A DNA stretch of 64,000 nucleotides from contig NZ_LMQU01000013.1 in assembly GCF_001425445.1 (NCBI RefSeq), forward strand, positions 1-64,000, given 5' to 3'. Shown one piece after another: positions 62,623 to 64,000 of the stretch. Origin of the DNA: Devosia sp. Leaf420. Lineage in GTDB: Bacteria > Pseudomonadota > Alphaproteobacteria > Rhizobiales > Devosiaceae. Positions within the stretch are counted from its first letter, which is position 1; the number at the start of each line of letters is the position of its first letter. The position numbers were made by a program, and so were the translations under genes. Under the pieces are notes generated by a model that saw nothing but the letters and a program-made list of their open reading frames with translations, was not told the DNA's origin and searched no databases.

Positions 62623-62623
<1 letters not shown>
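62587..62623. promoter_or_regulatory. OxyR-like operator between oxyR and katG
   Basis: Four half-sites at exact OxyR spacing: ATAA-N7-CTAT-N7-GAAA-N7-CGAT (consensus ATAG-N7-CTAT repeated). The first two are strong and the last two partial. It overlaps the -35 of the katG promoter, fitting activation by contact with RNA polymerase. Confidence 0.6.

Positions 62624-64000
<1,377 letters not shown>

Overview
The window reads as about 64 kb of chromosome from a high-GC alphaproteobacterium of the order Hyphomicrobiales (Rhizobiales), probably Devosia or a near relative. That placement is an inference. It rests on the rhizobial glycogen gene order glgP-glgB-glgC-glgA-pgm-glgX, an alphaproteobacterial LexA box (GTTC-N7-GTTC), an EcfG-type promoter motif, dispersed palindromes of rhizobial type, and protein families such as HWE kinases.

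Layout. 1-1.9 kb is an accessory edge. The end of an IS21-family element truncates a SOS-controlled umuD remnant, followed by two small unknown genes and two CAU tRNAs. 2-9.6 kb holds a DUF2087 gene, a LysE exporter, an ABC-F ATPase, a nucleoside hydrolase, an AI-2E transporter and a CPA2 antiporter with a TrkA-N domain. 9.6-20.8 kb is a complete glycogen operon, with ATGA-type overlaps at its core.

20.9-35.6 kb, all on the minus strand except one small secreted-protein gene, is a urea module. It has urease structural genes (ureA, ureB, ureC), accessory genes (ureD, ureE, ureF, ureG, ureJ) and the five-gene urea ABC transporter urtABCDE. Four non-urease genes are embedded in the urease operon, including a TPR-methyltransferase translationally coupled to ureC. 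After a PAP2 phosphatase fused to autotransporter-type strand repeats comes the most striking locus (37.9-42.2 kb). It encodes a 1124-residue hybrid histidine kinase with an NCS1-permease-like sensor and a cysteine-rich linker, overlapping a receiver-LuxR regulator. A 16-bp perfect palindrome upstream of urtA is a candidate target. Directly downstream lies an unannotated transcription unit: an EcfG-type promoter, three hairpins and an intrinsic terminator, i.e. a candidate stress small RNA.

42.5-52.5 kb carries a collagen-like secreted protein, a PPK2 kinase behind a Pho-box-like site, a YdeP-type molybdenum oxidoreductase, an active/inactive M16 peptidase pair, a chemoreceptor-tip/Cache protein and ettA. 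52.7-55.9 kb is a sulfur module: exported rhodanese, TsuA-like thiosulfate transporter, a repeat protein with four PCAAGA units and a DUF6969 protein. 56-64 kb holds an HWE kinase/receiver pair, tandem secreted paralogues, a hydrolase, a host-attachment-type protein, a RarD-like transporter and a divergent oxyR-katG pair. katG runs off the right edge.

The sequence supports coupled urea import, urea hydrolysis and nitrogen sensing in the centre, glycogen storage to the left, and phosphate, sulfur and oxidative-stress functions to the right. All functional statements come from reading the sequence; no database search was run.
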